A stretch of 14,189 bases of DNA from DATGQT01 sp033720695 (GTDB lineage: Bacteria; Bacteroidota; Rhodothermia; Rhodothermales; Rubricoccaceae). The stretch is from positions 1 through 14,189 of the forward strand of contig JAWWCA010000088.1 of NCBI GenBank assembly GCA_033720695.1, given 5' to 3'. Shown piece by piece: positions 5,527-12,524 of the stretch (positions are counted from its first letter, which is position 1; each line of letters opens with the position of its first letter). The notes under the pieces were generated by a model. It was not told the DNA's origin. It did not search any database and saw nothing but the letters and a program-made list of their open reading frames with translations. Made by a program: the position numbers and the translations under genes.

Positions 5527-7434
5527 TCACCGATACCCTGCCGCTTGGAGCTCGAAGAGCTCGGCGTAGCGCCCTCCCCGGGCCAGCAGTTCCTCGTGCG
5601 TGCCGATCTCCTCGAGCCGCCCGCCGTCGAGGACGAGGATGCGGTCGGCCATGCGGACGGTCGAGAATCGGTGCGAGATGAGGACGGCGGTCTTCCCCTC
5701 CGTGAGCGCCTTGAACCGCTGGAAAACCTCGTACTCGGCGCGGGCGTCGAGGGCGGCCGTGGGCTCGTCGAGGATGAGGAGCTGGGCGTCGCGCATGTAG
5801 GCCCGAGCGAGGGCCACCTTCTGCCACTCCCCGCCCGAGAGCTCGACGCCCCGCTCGAACCGCCGCCCCACGACCTGCTCGTACCCCTCGGGCAGCCGCT
5901 CGATCACGGCGTCGGCCAGCCCGCGCGCGGCGGCGTCCTCGATCCGCGCCCGGTCCTCCAGCGCCTCGATGCGCCCGACGGCGATGTTCTCGCCGGCCGT
6001 GAGGTGGTAGCGCACGAAGTCCTGGAAGATCACGCCGACGGCCGCCCGGAGCGCGTCGAGGTCGTACTCCCGGAGGTCGTGGCCATCGAGCAGGATGCGG
6101 CCCTCGTCGGGGTCGTAGAGGCGGGCGAGGAGCTTGACGAGCGTGGTCTTCCCCGCGCCGTTCTCGCCGACGAGCGCGAGGGCCTCGCCGGCCTGGAGCG
6201 TGAACGAGAGCCCGCGCAGCGCCCACCGCTCGGAGCCGGGGTAGCGGAAGCCCACGTCGTCGAACACGAAGCCCTCGTGGATGGGCTGGGGGACCGGTCG
6301 CGGGGCCTCGGGGGAGGCGATGCGCGGGCGGATCTCGAAGAACGAGAAGAGGTCGTCGAGGTAGAGCGCCTGCCCAGCCACCGACGAGAAGCTCGACAGG
6401 AGCCCTTCGAGGAGCGTCCGCATCCGGGCGAACGAGCCGGCCAGGAACGTGAGGTCGCCGATCGTGAACTCGCCCCGGACGGTGCGGTAGACGATGACGG
6501 CGTAGGCGGCGTAGTAGCCGACGGCGCCGACGGCGGCGAGGGCGCCGCCCCAGGCCGCGCGGCGCACGGCGAGGGTGCGGTTGGCGCGGTAGAACCCGTC
6601 GGCGAGGAGGCGGTAGCGCTCGGTGAGGTAGCCGTTGAGCCCGAACACCTTCACCTCCTTCGCCGTGATGTCGGAGGCGCCCGCGTGCCGGAGGTAGTCG
6701 AGCTCGCGGCGCTCGGGGGTCCAGGCGTAGGTGAGCGAGTAGCTCTGGGCGTTGAAGTGGGCCTCGCCGAGGAACGCCGGCACGAGCGCGAGCGCGAGGA
6801 GGAGGAGCAGCGCGGGCGCGTAGACCACGAGCCCCGCGGCGAAGGTGGCGACGGTGACGAGGTTCTGCGCCTGCCCGAGCACCTGGCTCATCAGCACCAT
6901 CCGCCCGGTCGTCTGCCGGCGCGCGCGCTCGAGGCGGTCGTAGAAGTCGGCGTCCTCGAACTGCGCGAGGTCGAGCGTGGCGGCGTGCGCCATGAGGCGC
7001 ACGCTCGTCGCGTTCGTGAAGAGGTCGCCGAGGAGGGAGTCGAGGAGGGCGACGGCCCGCCCGAGGACATCGGCGAGGACGGCGAGACCGAGCTCGACGA
7101 GGAGGAGCACGAGGAGCCGGTCGAGCTCGCCGCTGCCAAACCACGCCCCCACCCCATCGAAGGCGACCCCGGCCCCCAGGAGCCGGACCACCTCGTCGAT
7201 GATGAGCTTGCCGACGTAGAGGGTAACGACGGGCAGGAGTGCGCGGACGAGGCGGAGCGCCACGTCGGCCGCCATCATCCACGGGCTCGTGGCCCAGACG
7301 AGGCGGAAGAGCCGCGGGAGGTGGCGGAGGGCGCCGAACCGCTCGCGGACCGTCAGCTCTGGGTGCGAGCGCCGGCCCCGGCGGCCTCGTTGGGCCGCCG
7401 CCCCGTTCGCCGATCCGCTGGAAAAGAGCGCCAT
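5527..7434 (-). CDS. Type I ABC exporter, fused permease and ATPase
   Basis: 635 residues, a half-transporter that should work as a homodimer in the inner membrane and export a lipid, peptide or drug-like substrate. The N-terminal domain has the expected hydrophobic stretches (first near residues 52-75, later VVYAPALLLLLALALVPAFL and a pair around YYAAYAVIVYRTV). The ATPase has Walker A GENGAGKT (K429), signature LSGGEW (L532), Walker B LLILDEP (D556, catalytic E557) and the switch histidine in LISHR (H588). All catalytic residues are present. A short basic, Ala/Gly-rich tail of about 25 residues precedes the membrane domain. The ATG at 7434 is preferred to an in-frame GTG at 7446. It lies 30-42 nt below the stop of the DUF5916 gene on the same strand, so the two are very likely co-transcribed; an outer-membrane partner next to an exporter suggests envelope transport. 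The substrate cannot be told. Confidence 0.92.
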   Translation of the reverse strand: MALFSSGSANGAAAQRGRRGRRSHPELTVRERFGALRHLPRLFRLVWATSPWMMAADVALRLVRALLPVVTLYVGKLIIDEVVRLLGAGVAFDGVGAWFGSGELDRLLVLLLVELGLAVLADVLGRAVALLDSLLGDLFTNATSVRLMAHAATLDLAQFEDADFYDRLERARRQTTGRMVLMSQVLGQAQNLVTVATFAAGLVVYAPALLLLLALALVPAFLGEAHFNAQSYSLTYAWTPERRELDYLRHAGASDITAKEVKVFGLNGYLTERYRLLADGFYRANRTLAVRRAAWGGALAAVGAVGYYAAYAVIVYRTVRGEFTIGDLTFLAGSFARMRTLLEGLLSSFSSVAGQALYLDDLFSFFEIRPRIASPEAPRPVPQPIHEGFVFDDVGFRYPGSERWALRGLSFTLQAGEALALVGENGAGKTTLVKLLARLYDPDEGRILLDGHDLREYDLDALRAAVGVIFQDFVRYHLTAGENIAVGRIEALEDRARIEDAAARGLADAVIERLPEGYEQVVGRRFERGVELSGGEWQKVALARAYMRDAQLLILDEPTAALDARAEYEVFQRFKALTEGKTAVLISHRFSTVRMADRILVLDGGRLEEIGTHEELLARGGRYAELFELQAAGYR

Positions 7435-7458
7435 GGACGCGCTCACGCCGCCCCGCGT

Positions 7459-7473
7459 GGGCGGTTTCCGCCC
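7459..7473 (-). other. Short hairpin in the DUF5916-ABC gap
   Basis: GGGCGG-AAA-CCGCCC on the minus strand, a perfect 6-bp stem with a 3-nt loop, 3 nt after the DUF5916 stop codon and about 25 nt above the ABC start. It could slow ribosomes or mask translation of the ABC gene, or protect an mRNA end. No T-tract follows, so full termination is unlikely. Confidence 0.35.
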
Positions 7474-7476
7474 GGC

Positions 7477-10197
7477 CTAGAGCCCCAGCCAGTACGTGGC
7501 CTTGACGAGGAACACGTTCTCGACCGGGGCGCGGAACACCTCGCCCAGCTCCTCGACGACGCCGAACCCGTCGTAGTCGGCGAACTCGTCGCGGGTCTGC
7601 TGCCAGACGAAGAAGAGCGTGGAGCCCGGCCGCCACTCCCACCGGAGGACGGCGTTGCCGCGGAGCGAGCGGAAGTTGAAGTCGCGGTTCGAGAGCGTGA
7701 ACGGCTCGCCGTCGCCGGGGTCCACGAGGTAGTCGGTCGGCGTCTCGTCGGTGGCGGCCGGGCGCGGCGCGCAGGGGTCCCCGTCGCAGACGCGCGGCGT
7801 GATCGCGCCCTTGTCGAGGCCGTAGACGTCGAAGTCGTAGGTGCGCGGGGTTCGGAACTCCTTGAACCCGCTGTAGCGACCGCTCAGGACGAACGGCTCG
7901 GCGAAGAGCTGGAGCGAGAGGTCGGGCGTGAAGGTCCAGTCGAGGCGGAGGCCGAGCTCGAAGGCCTCCCGCCGGATGTCGGCGAAGACGTAGCGGGTCC
8001 CGAAGGTGGCGGCGGGCCCGTCGGCGAGGCGGGCGAAGAACTGGTCGGTGTCGAGCTGCCGGGACCACTCGGGCTCGACGGTGACGGCGACGGCGTCGCT
8101 GGGCCGCCAGCCCAGCGCGAGCTCCACGCCGAGGTCCCACTCGCCGCCGGCCACCCCCACGTCGTAGGCCTCGACCCACTCCGTCCGCCCCTGCAGCTCG
8201 ATCCCGCCCCACAGCGTGCGCCGGCGGTCGGTGTAGAGCTCGACGCCGGCCGCGCCGTCGGGCGGGCGGAGGGCGAGGGGGCCGCCGCGGGTGAGACGGT
8301 CGTTGACGTACTCCGGCCGCGCGATGACGTAGCCGAAGGTGCTCCAGAGGTTCTTGAAGCGGACGAACGAGGTGACCTGGTAGTAGTGCTGGATGGGGTC
8401 CCCCGCGAGGTTCATCGCCCACCCGCCGAAGGCCGAGACGTTGTAGAAGTTGAGCCGGCTCGGGCGCGGCTGCCGGTACTGCCCGAACCAGGAGAACGAG
8501 GCGACGTCGGCGCGGGACTGGAACCCGAGGTCGTTGACCTCGAAGCCCGGCGAGGTGAGGGTGCCCGTGATCGAGCCGCGCCAGTGCCGCCCGCCCGTCC
8601 GGGCCAGCGAGAGCTCGGTGTGGACGCCGTCGAGCCGTGTGGCGCCGGGGTCGAGGCCGAGGTAGGTCTGGTCCGGGCGCTGGAAGTAGCGCGTCGGCGA
8701 GCGCTGGAGGCCGAGGAGGGTGAGGGAGTCGCCCACGACGCGGCTGCCGGCGACGACGCCGGAGACCGTCCAGGCCCGGTCCTGCCAGGCGTGCTCGACG
8801 TCGAGGCCGACCACGGTCGCAGACGAGGGCAGCACGCCCGCGAACAGGCCCTCGTCCCCCATCCGCCGGTGCGTGGCCGTCACGATCCCACCGACGACGG
8901 AGGCGCCGCCGCGAAAGCCGCGCTGCACCCGCCCGACGAGGTAGTTCGTGAACGGCTCCACGGCCGTCCGCAGCTCCTGATCCGCATCGTCGATGTAGAC
9001 GGCCTCTTCCTCGACCGTCACGGCGTCGAGGAGGCCGACGGACCAGTCGCCGACCTTCCCGCTCACCTTCGCCGCCGTCGCGATCGTCGTCTGCTCCGGG
9101 CTGTCCACCCAGAGGATCTCCCGCCCCCCCACGCTCCGCGACGGCTCCCGCCCGATGCGACGGGAGTAGAAGAACGTGGGGCGGAAGGCGACGTTGCTCG
9201 TCCGCGTCCGCCCGTACTCGAAGATGTCGACGCCCTCGACGAAGAACGGCCGGCGCTCCTCGAAGAAGGTCTCGAACTGCGAGAGGTTGACGACGGCGGG
9301 GTCGGCCTCGACCTGCCCGAAGTCGGGGTTGACCGTGGCCGTGAGCGTGAGGTTGCTCGTGAGCCCCACCTTCGCGTCGAAGCCGGCGGTCGGCTCGAGG
9401 TCGTTCGCCTCGTAGAACGGGTCGACGGCGTCGCCGGGGGCGCGGGTCAGGCGGCCAGCGGCGTAGGGGAGCAGTTCGATGCGCCGCGGGGCGCGGAGGC
9501 CGACGAGCCCTTCGAGGCGGCCGAAGCGCGAGACGTAGCCGCCCTCGTCGGGCAGGATCGGCGCCCAGAAGCCGACCTCCCCGCTGGCGGGGATGTCGCG
9601 CTGGAACTGGATGCCCCACGTCTGAGGGCCCGTGCCGGTGGGGTAGCGGAGCTGGGAGAACGGGATGCGGAACTCGGCGGTGTAGCCCCCCGGCGTCTGC
9701 GCCACCTCCCCCTCCCACACGGCGTCCCACGTCGCGTCCTCCTGGACGTCGTTGTAGATGAGGAGGTCCTGCTCGACGCCGCCGGCGGTGACGGCGAACG
9801 AGAAGGCCGTCCGGCCGTCGCCGTACGAGTCGATGTCGACGGAGACGCGGTCGGAGATGGGGTAGGTGTCGCGGCGGGCGAGGCGGGCGACGAGCGTGGA
9901 GGGGTCGCGCACGTCGGCCCAAAAGCCGACGTAGAGCGCTTCCCCGTCGTAGAGCACGGCGACCTCGGTGTGCTCGGAGGAAGCGCTGCCGGGGGCGGGC
10001 TCCCGCTGCGTGAACCCCACCGCCTTCGGGGCGTCGGCCCAGACCGCCTCATCGAGGCGGCCGTCCACCCGGGGCCGCTGCCCGGGGTCGAGGCGGAACG
10101 CCTGGAGGCCGGGAGCGGAGACGGGTTGCGCGTCCGCCGCGCCAGCAGCCAGGATCAGAAACGAACAGAGGGAGGCAGCGCAGGACGGACGCAGCAA
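7477..10197 (-). CDS. CBM9-like / DUF5916 outer-membrane protein
   Basis: 906 residues from the TTG at 10197. Signal peptide: residues 1-23 (LCSFLILAAGAADA then Q24). Next a CBM9-like beta-sandwich (about 35-200) opening with VDGRLDEAVW and containing AVLYDGEALYVGFWA, FSFAVTAGGVEQD and YTAEFRIPFSQLRYP, all typical of the family. Then a DUF5916 region to the C-terminus, rich in alternating aromatic strands (for example FFYSRRIG, DFNFRSLRGNAVLRWEWRPGS) and ending KATYWLGL, as in an outer-membrane beta-barrel. Such proteins are common in Bacteroidota; function is unproven, with roles in surface glycan or peptide handling suggested. The start is uncertain: the frame is open to a TTG at 10248, and an ATG at 10234 with AGGAGG sits one base out of frame. 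The gene follows the M56 protease gene by 8 nt or overlaps it, and is followed by the ABC exporter. Confidence 0.9.
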   Translation of the reverse strand: MLRPSCAASLCSFLILAAGAADAQPVSAPGLQAFRLDPGQRPRVDGRLDEAVWADAPKAVGFTQREPAPGSASSEHTEVAVLYDGEALYVGFWADVRDPSTLVARLARRDTYPISDRVSVDIDSYGDGRTAFSFAVTAGGVEQDLLIYNDVQEDATWDAVWEGEVAQTPGGYTAEFRIPFSQLRYPTGTGPQTWGIQFQRDIPASGEVGFWAPILPDEGGYVSRFGRLEGLVGLRAPRRIELLPYAAGRLTRAPGDAVDPFYEANDLEPTAGFDAKVGLTSNLTLTATVNPDFGQVEADPAVVNLSQFETFFEERRPFFVEGVDIFEYGRTRTSNVAFRPTFFYSRRIGREPSRSVGGREILWVDSPEQTTIATAAKVSGKVGDWSVGLLDAVTVEEEAVYIDDADQELRTAVEPFTNYLVGRVQRGFRGGASVVGGIVTATHRRMGDEGLFAGVLPSSATVVGLDVEHAWQDRAWTVSGVVAGSRVVGDSLTLLGLQRSPTRYFQRPDQTYLGLDPGATRLDGVHTELSLARTGGRHWRGSITGTLTSPGFEVNDLGFQSRADVASFSWFGQYRQPRPSRLNFYNVSAFGGWAMNLAGDPIQHYYQVTSFVRFKNLWSTFGYVIARPEYVNDRLTRGGPLALRPPDGAAGVELYTDRRRTLWGGIELQGRTEWVEAYDVGVAGGEWDLGVELALGWRPSDAVAVTVEPEWSRQLDTDQFFARLADGPAATFGTRYVFADIRREAFELGLRLDWTFTPDLSLQLFAEPFVLSGRYSGFKEFRTPRTYDFDVYGLDKGAITPRVCDGDPCAPRPAATDETPTDYLVDPGDGEPFTLSNRDFNFRSLRGNAVLRWEWRPGSTLFFVWQQTRDEFADYDGFGVVEELGEVFRAPVENVFLVKATYWLGL
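7489..7554 (-). repeat. Direct repeat shared by the two DUF5916 genes, block A
   Basis: 66 nt identical to 12537-12602, coding for the last beta strands (LGEVFRAPVENVFLVKATYW). Identity includes third codon positions, while sequence on both sides diverges. Confidence 0.85.
7597..7695 (-). repeat. Direct repeat shared by the two DUF5916 genes, block B
   Basis: 99 nt matching 12645-12743 with a single mismatch (7675 versus 12723), coding for the conserved NRDFNFRSLRGNAVLRWEW region. Confidence 0.85.
9017..9113 (-). repeat. Direct repeat shared by the two DUF5916 genes, block C
   Basis: 97 nt matching 14029-14125 with a single mismatch (9097 versus 14109), coding for VSGKVGDWSVGLLDAVT and the adjoining DSPEQTTIA. 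A further shorter block, 8591-8623, is identical to 13603-13635. Confidence 0.85.
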
Positions 10198-10205
10198 GAC
10201 CGAGA

Positions 10206-11873
10206 TCAGCGGAACGTACGGGGGGCCGAAGCATCGGCCTCCTCGCAAGTTCCAGAGGCCGATCGGTCCTGACGATACGTGCGCCTGGCGTCCCTGTCAA
10301 CGTTCGGGCGCCAATCGTGCACGACGTCCACTTCTGAACCCCGCTCCTTCGTCCATTCCAGATCGGGCAGCGATTCGTGCTCGATCCACGCGACCTCGCC
10401 CCAGGCCGCGGCCTCCTCGGCCAGCGCCTCGATGCGGGAGACGAGCGCCTCGGCGTGGCGCTCCATCGCGTTCCACGCCTCCAGGTCGTCGTCCCCCGCG
10501 ACGATCTGGCTCACGTCCACGCGCACCTGCACGGGCTCCTCCCGCATCTCGTAGGCGAACGCGGCGTCGAGACGGTCGCGGGCGGGGCGGGCGGCCTCCG
10601 CGCGCTCCGCTGCGAAGGGGGACGGGCGAACCGAGGAGCCGTTCGGCCCCAGGCGGTAGACCACGGCGCGCTTCGGCTGCGCGTCGGAGAGCGGCTCCGG
10701 CGCGGGGACGGGCGCCGGGGGAGGCGGCGCGGGCACGGCCGGCGGGGACGGGGGCGCAGGCGGCGCGGGCACGGCCAGCGGGACCGGAGGAGCCGGCGGC
10801 TCGGCCGGCGGGGCCGGAGCCTCGGGCAGGGCTGGCGGGCGCGGCGTCTCGGGGCGCGCCACCGGGTCGAGCGCGACGACGGGCAGCAGGAGCGCCAGCA
10901 CGAGGACGCCGACGACGAAGAGGAGGCCTCGGGAGAGCCGCTCGCGGCGCTCCTGGTCGTTGAGGATGGCCCGGAGCCGGGACTCGACCTGCGAGGGGCG
11001 CGCCATCGGCAGGAGCGCGATCGCCGCGCGGGGCTCCCGCCCCAGCGTGCGGGCGAGCTGGAGGAGGTGCTCGGCGTAGGTCGACGGCCGGAGGCCCGTC
11101 GAGAGGACGAGGTCGTCGCAGGCGTGCTCGCGCTCGGTGAGGAGGTGGCGGTAGCCCCGCCACGCGAGGGGGTTGAACCAGTAGAGGACGAGGGCCGCCT
11201 GCGCGATCCACTGCGTCAGCGTGTCGCGGCGGCGGACGTGGCCGAGCTCGTGCATGAGCACGACGAGCCGGCGCTCGTCGCTCCACGTCGCGGCCGAGGT
11301 CGGAAGCAGCACGACGGGGCGCCGGACCCCCCACGTCATCGGGGAGCGGAGCGCCGGGCTCACGCGCAGCGCGACGGGCCGGCGCAGGCCGAGGCGCCGG
11401 GAGGCCTGCGCCGTCGCGTCCAGCCAGGCGGGCTCTTCGAGCGGGCGCGCCCGCGCCGTGAGCACGGCCGCCCCGATCACGCCGGCGGCCCACCGGACGT
11501 ACACGAGGGCCGCGCCGGCCGCCCAGACGAGGAGGAGGAGGAGGCTGAGCGGGAGCGTGGGCGTGGCGGCCTCGGGCAGGGCCACCCCCATCACCTCCCC
11601 TGCCGGGATCGGCGTCGCCTCGGTCTCCCACAGCGCCACGCTCTCGGCAGGGAGCACGGGCACCTCCCACCCCGGCACGAGGACGAGGAGCACCGGCATG
11701 AGGAGCGCCGCGCCGAAGGCGACGGCCCACACCAGGTGCCGGGTCGCGGCCGCCTGCTGCCGGAGCACCCGGCTGAGCAACGCGGCGAGCGTGACGACGA
11801 ACGCGGCCTTGACGGCCGACAGCAGGAGGAGCGCCGCCCAGGCGTCGGCGTGGAGTAGGTCAGATCCGTCCAT
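10206..11873 (-). CDS. M56 (BlaR1-like) membrane metallopeptidase with proline-rich linker
   Basis: 555-residue inner-membrane zinc protease expected to sense an envelope signal and trigger loss of the BlaI-type repressor encoded just upstream. Membrane segments lie near residues 13-36, 47-66 and 105-125, then a cytosolic protease domain with HELGH (H208-H212) and the third ligand region EREHACDD (E249), a hydrophobic VLYWFNPLAW stretch, the family motif SQVESRLRAILN, and a last membrane span (317-335). After it come about 54 residues (341-394) with some 29 prolines, then about 160 residues that are not a penicillin-binding sensor domain as in BlaR1/MecR1 and that I do not recognise. The proline stretch resembles the periplasm-spanning linkers of TonB-type proteins. 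The ATG at 11873 lies 53 nt below the blaI stop. The 3' end runs into the DUF5916 start region, suggesting translational coupling. The inducing signal is unknown. Confidence 0.9.
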   Translation of the reverse strand: MDGSDLLHADAWAALLLLSAVKAAFVVTLAALLSRVLRQQAAATRHLVWAVAFGAALLMPVLLVLVPGWEVPVLPAESVALWETEATPIPAGEVMGVALPEAATPTLPLSLLLLLVWAAGAALVYVRWAAGVIGAAVLTARARPLEEPAWLDATAQASRRLGLRRPVALRVSPALRSPMTWGVRRPVVLLPTSAATWSDERRLVVLMHELGHVRRRDTLTQWIAQAALVLYWFNPLAWRGYRHLLTEREHACDDLVLSTGLRPSTYAEHLLQLARTLGREPRAAIALLPMARPSQVESRLRAILNDQERRERLSRGLLFVVGVLVLALLLPVVALDPVARPETPRPPALPEAPAPPAEPPAPPVPLAVPAPPAPPSPPAVPAPPPPAPVPAPEPLSDAQPKRAVVYRLGPNGSSVRPSPFAAERAEAARPARDRLDAAFAYEMREEPVQVRVDVSQIVAGDDDLEAWNAMERHAEALVSRIEALAEEAAAWGEVAWIEHESLPDLEWTKERGSEVDVVHDWRPNVDRDARRTYRQDRSASGTCEEADASAPRTFR

Positions 11874-11920
11874 GGGAGCGACCGGTGAGGGTGGCGGGGC
11901 CTGCGAAGAGGTGGACGCGC

Positions 11921-11935
11921 GGCCGCCTAGCGGCC
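11921..11935 (-). other. Hairpin with the blaI stop codon in its loop
   Basis: GGCCGC-TAG-GCGGCC on the minus strand: perfect 6-bp arms with the TAG stop codon (11927-11929) as the 3-nt loop region. It may affect the ratio of repressor to protease translation; chance in GC-rich DNA is possible. Confidence 0.35.
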
Positions 11936-12307
11936 TTCGCGCTTGGCGTCGTCGATGAGGGCGGCGAGGCGGTCGAGCTCGCTGCCCGAGAGCTCGTCGG
12001 CCGTCTCGTCGAGGAGGGCGGCCATCGCCTGCGCGGCGGAGCCGTCGAAGAACGTGCTGAGGACGTGGCGGAGCGCGGAGCGGCTCGCCTGCTCCGGCGC
12101 CACCGTCGGCTCGTAGACGTAGCGGGGGCCGTCCTGGCTGTGCTTGAGGTGGCCCTTCTCCTCCAGGATCCGGAGCATGGCCCGGACGGCCGAGTAGCTC
12201 GGCGGGTCGGGCAGGCGCTCCAGCACCTCGGCGGCGGTGACCCGCTCGAGCCGGTAGACGATGTCCATGATCTGCCGCTCGCGGCGGCTGAGGTGTGGGA
12301 CAGCCAT
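11927..12307 (-). CDS. BlaI/MecI/CopY-family transcriptional repressor
   Basis: 126 residues, the normal family length. The N-terminal winged helix (about 5-75) shows the typical LSRRERQIMDIVYRL opening, the helix VTAAEVLERLPDPPSYSAVRAMLRIL (turn-helix with S38-V41 as recognition region) and the wing EKGHLKHSQDGPRYVYEP. The C-terminal 50 residues form the expected helical dimerisation region (SALRHVLSTFFDG ... ELDRLAALIDDA). In this family the repressor is inactivated through an M56 protease, and that partner gene follows by 53 nt. The promoter at 12383-12411 and the palindrome at 12365-12380 lie just above the gene, so autorepression is expected. The downstream DUF5916 and ABC genes on the same strand are likely co-regulated. 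The ATG at 12307 matches the family start (M-x3-HLSRRERQ). Confidence 0.95.
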   Translation of the reverse strand: MAVPHLSRRERQIMDIVYRLERVTAAEVLERLPDPPSYSAVRAMLRILEEKGHLKHSQDGPRYVYEPTVAPEQASRSALRHVLSTFFDGSAAQAMAALLDETADELSGSELDRLAALIDDAKREGR

Positions 12308-12364
12308 GGGGACGTTGGAGATCGGGTGAAGGCCCTACGCGGAGGTCGGGCGTCGGGTTACGAA

Positions 12365-12380
12365 TGCTAAAGATTTAGCA
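12365..12380. promoter_or_regulatory. Operator palindrome of the BlaI-like repressor
   Basis: TGCTAAAGATTTAGCA: two perfect 7-bp arms around a 2-nt centre, an AT-rich island in GC-rich DNA. It begins two bases downstream of the -10 hexamer of the blaI-like promoter and spans the expected transcription start, 58 nt above the ATG. The position is that of an autoregulatory operator. Binding by the BlaI-like protein is inferred from position and symmetry; known BlaI/MecI operators are also dyads but differ in sequence. Confidence 0.75.
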
Positions 12381-12382
12381 GA

Positions 12383-12411
12383 AAGGTAGGGCGCGCGCCT
12401 CGCCCCGTCAA
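12383..12411 (-). promoter_or_regulatory. Promoter of the blaI-M56-DUF5916-ABC operon
   Basis: TTGACG (12406-12411) - 17 nt - TACCTT (12383-12388) on the minus strand, close to sigma70 consensus in the -35 and spacing. The extended -7 octamer TACCTTTC (12381-12388) matches TAnnTTTG in 7 of 8 positions. The expected start near 12376 falls inside the operator palindrome. Confidence 0.65.
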
Positions 12412-12469
12412 CCCCTAAACGGTGCCCCCCCGGGCGACGCCCCGCCTTGCCGCGCTGCGCTCCTACGCG

Positions 12470-12501
12470 CGACGGCCGAGAGCCCCTGCCCTCGGCCGTC
12501 G
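12470..12501 (-). terminator. Hairpin after the second DUF5916 gene
   Basis: CGACGGCCGAG (12470-12480) pairs perfectly with CTCGGCCGTCG (12491-12501) around a 10-nt loop, 24 nt past the stop codon at 12525. No T-tract follows on the minus strand. It likely separates this gene from the blaI operon promoter at 12383-12411. Confidence 0.5.
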
Positions 12502-12524
12502 GATGCGCTGCGGGTCGCCGGGAG

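Noticed and set aside
5474..9922. Minus-strand open frame of 1482 codons in a different frame
   Set aside because: Arg/Pro/Ala-rich out-of-frame reading of the same two genes; no recognisable domain.
5545..10272. Very long plus-strand open frame (1575 codons) across the ABC and DUF5916 genes
   Set aside because: Antisense shadow in GC-rich DNA: low-complexity Glu/Val/Arg/Gly-rich translation without domains, while the minus strand shows complete ABC and CBM9-DUF5916 proteins.
10692..10853. Repetitive GC-rich tract that looks like a tandem repeat or CRISPR-like array
   Set aside because: It is the coding sequence of the Pro/Ala-rich linker in the M56 gene; no regular unit length or spacers.
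10377..11858. Plus-strand open frame of 493 codons opposite the M56 gene
   Set aside because: Arg/Gly/Glu-rich shadow; HELGH and membrane spans are on the minus strand.
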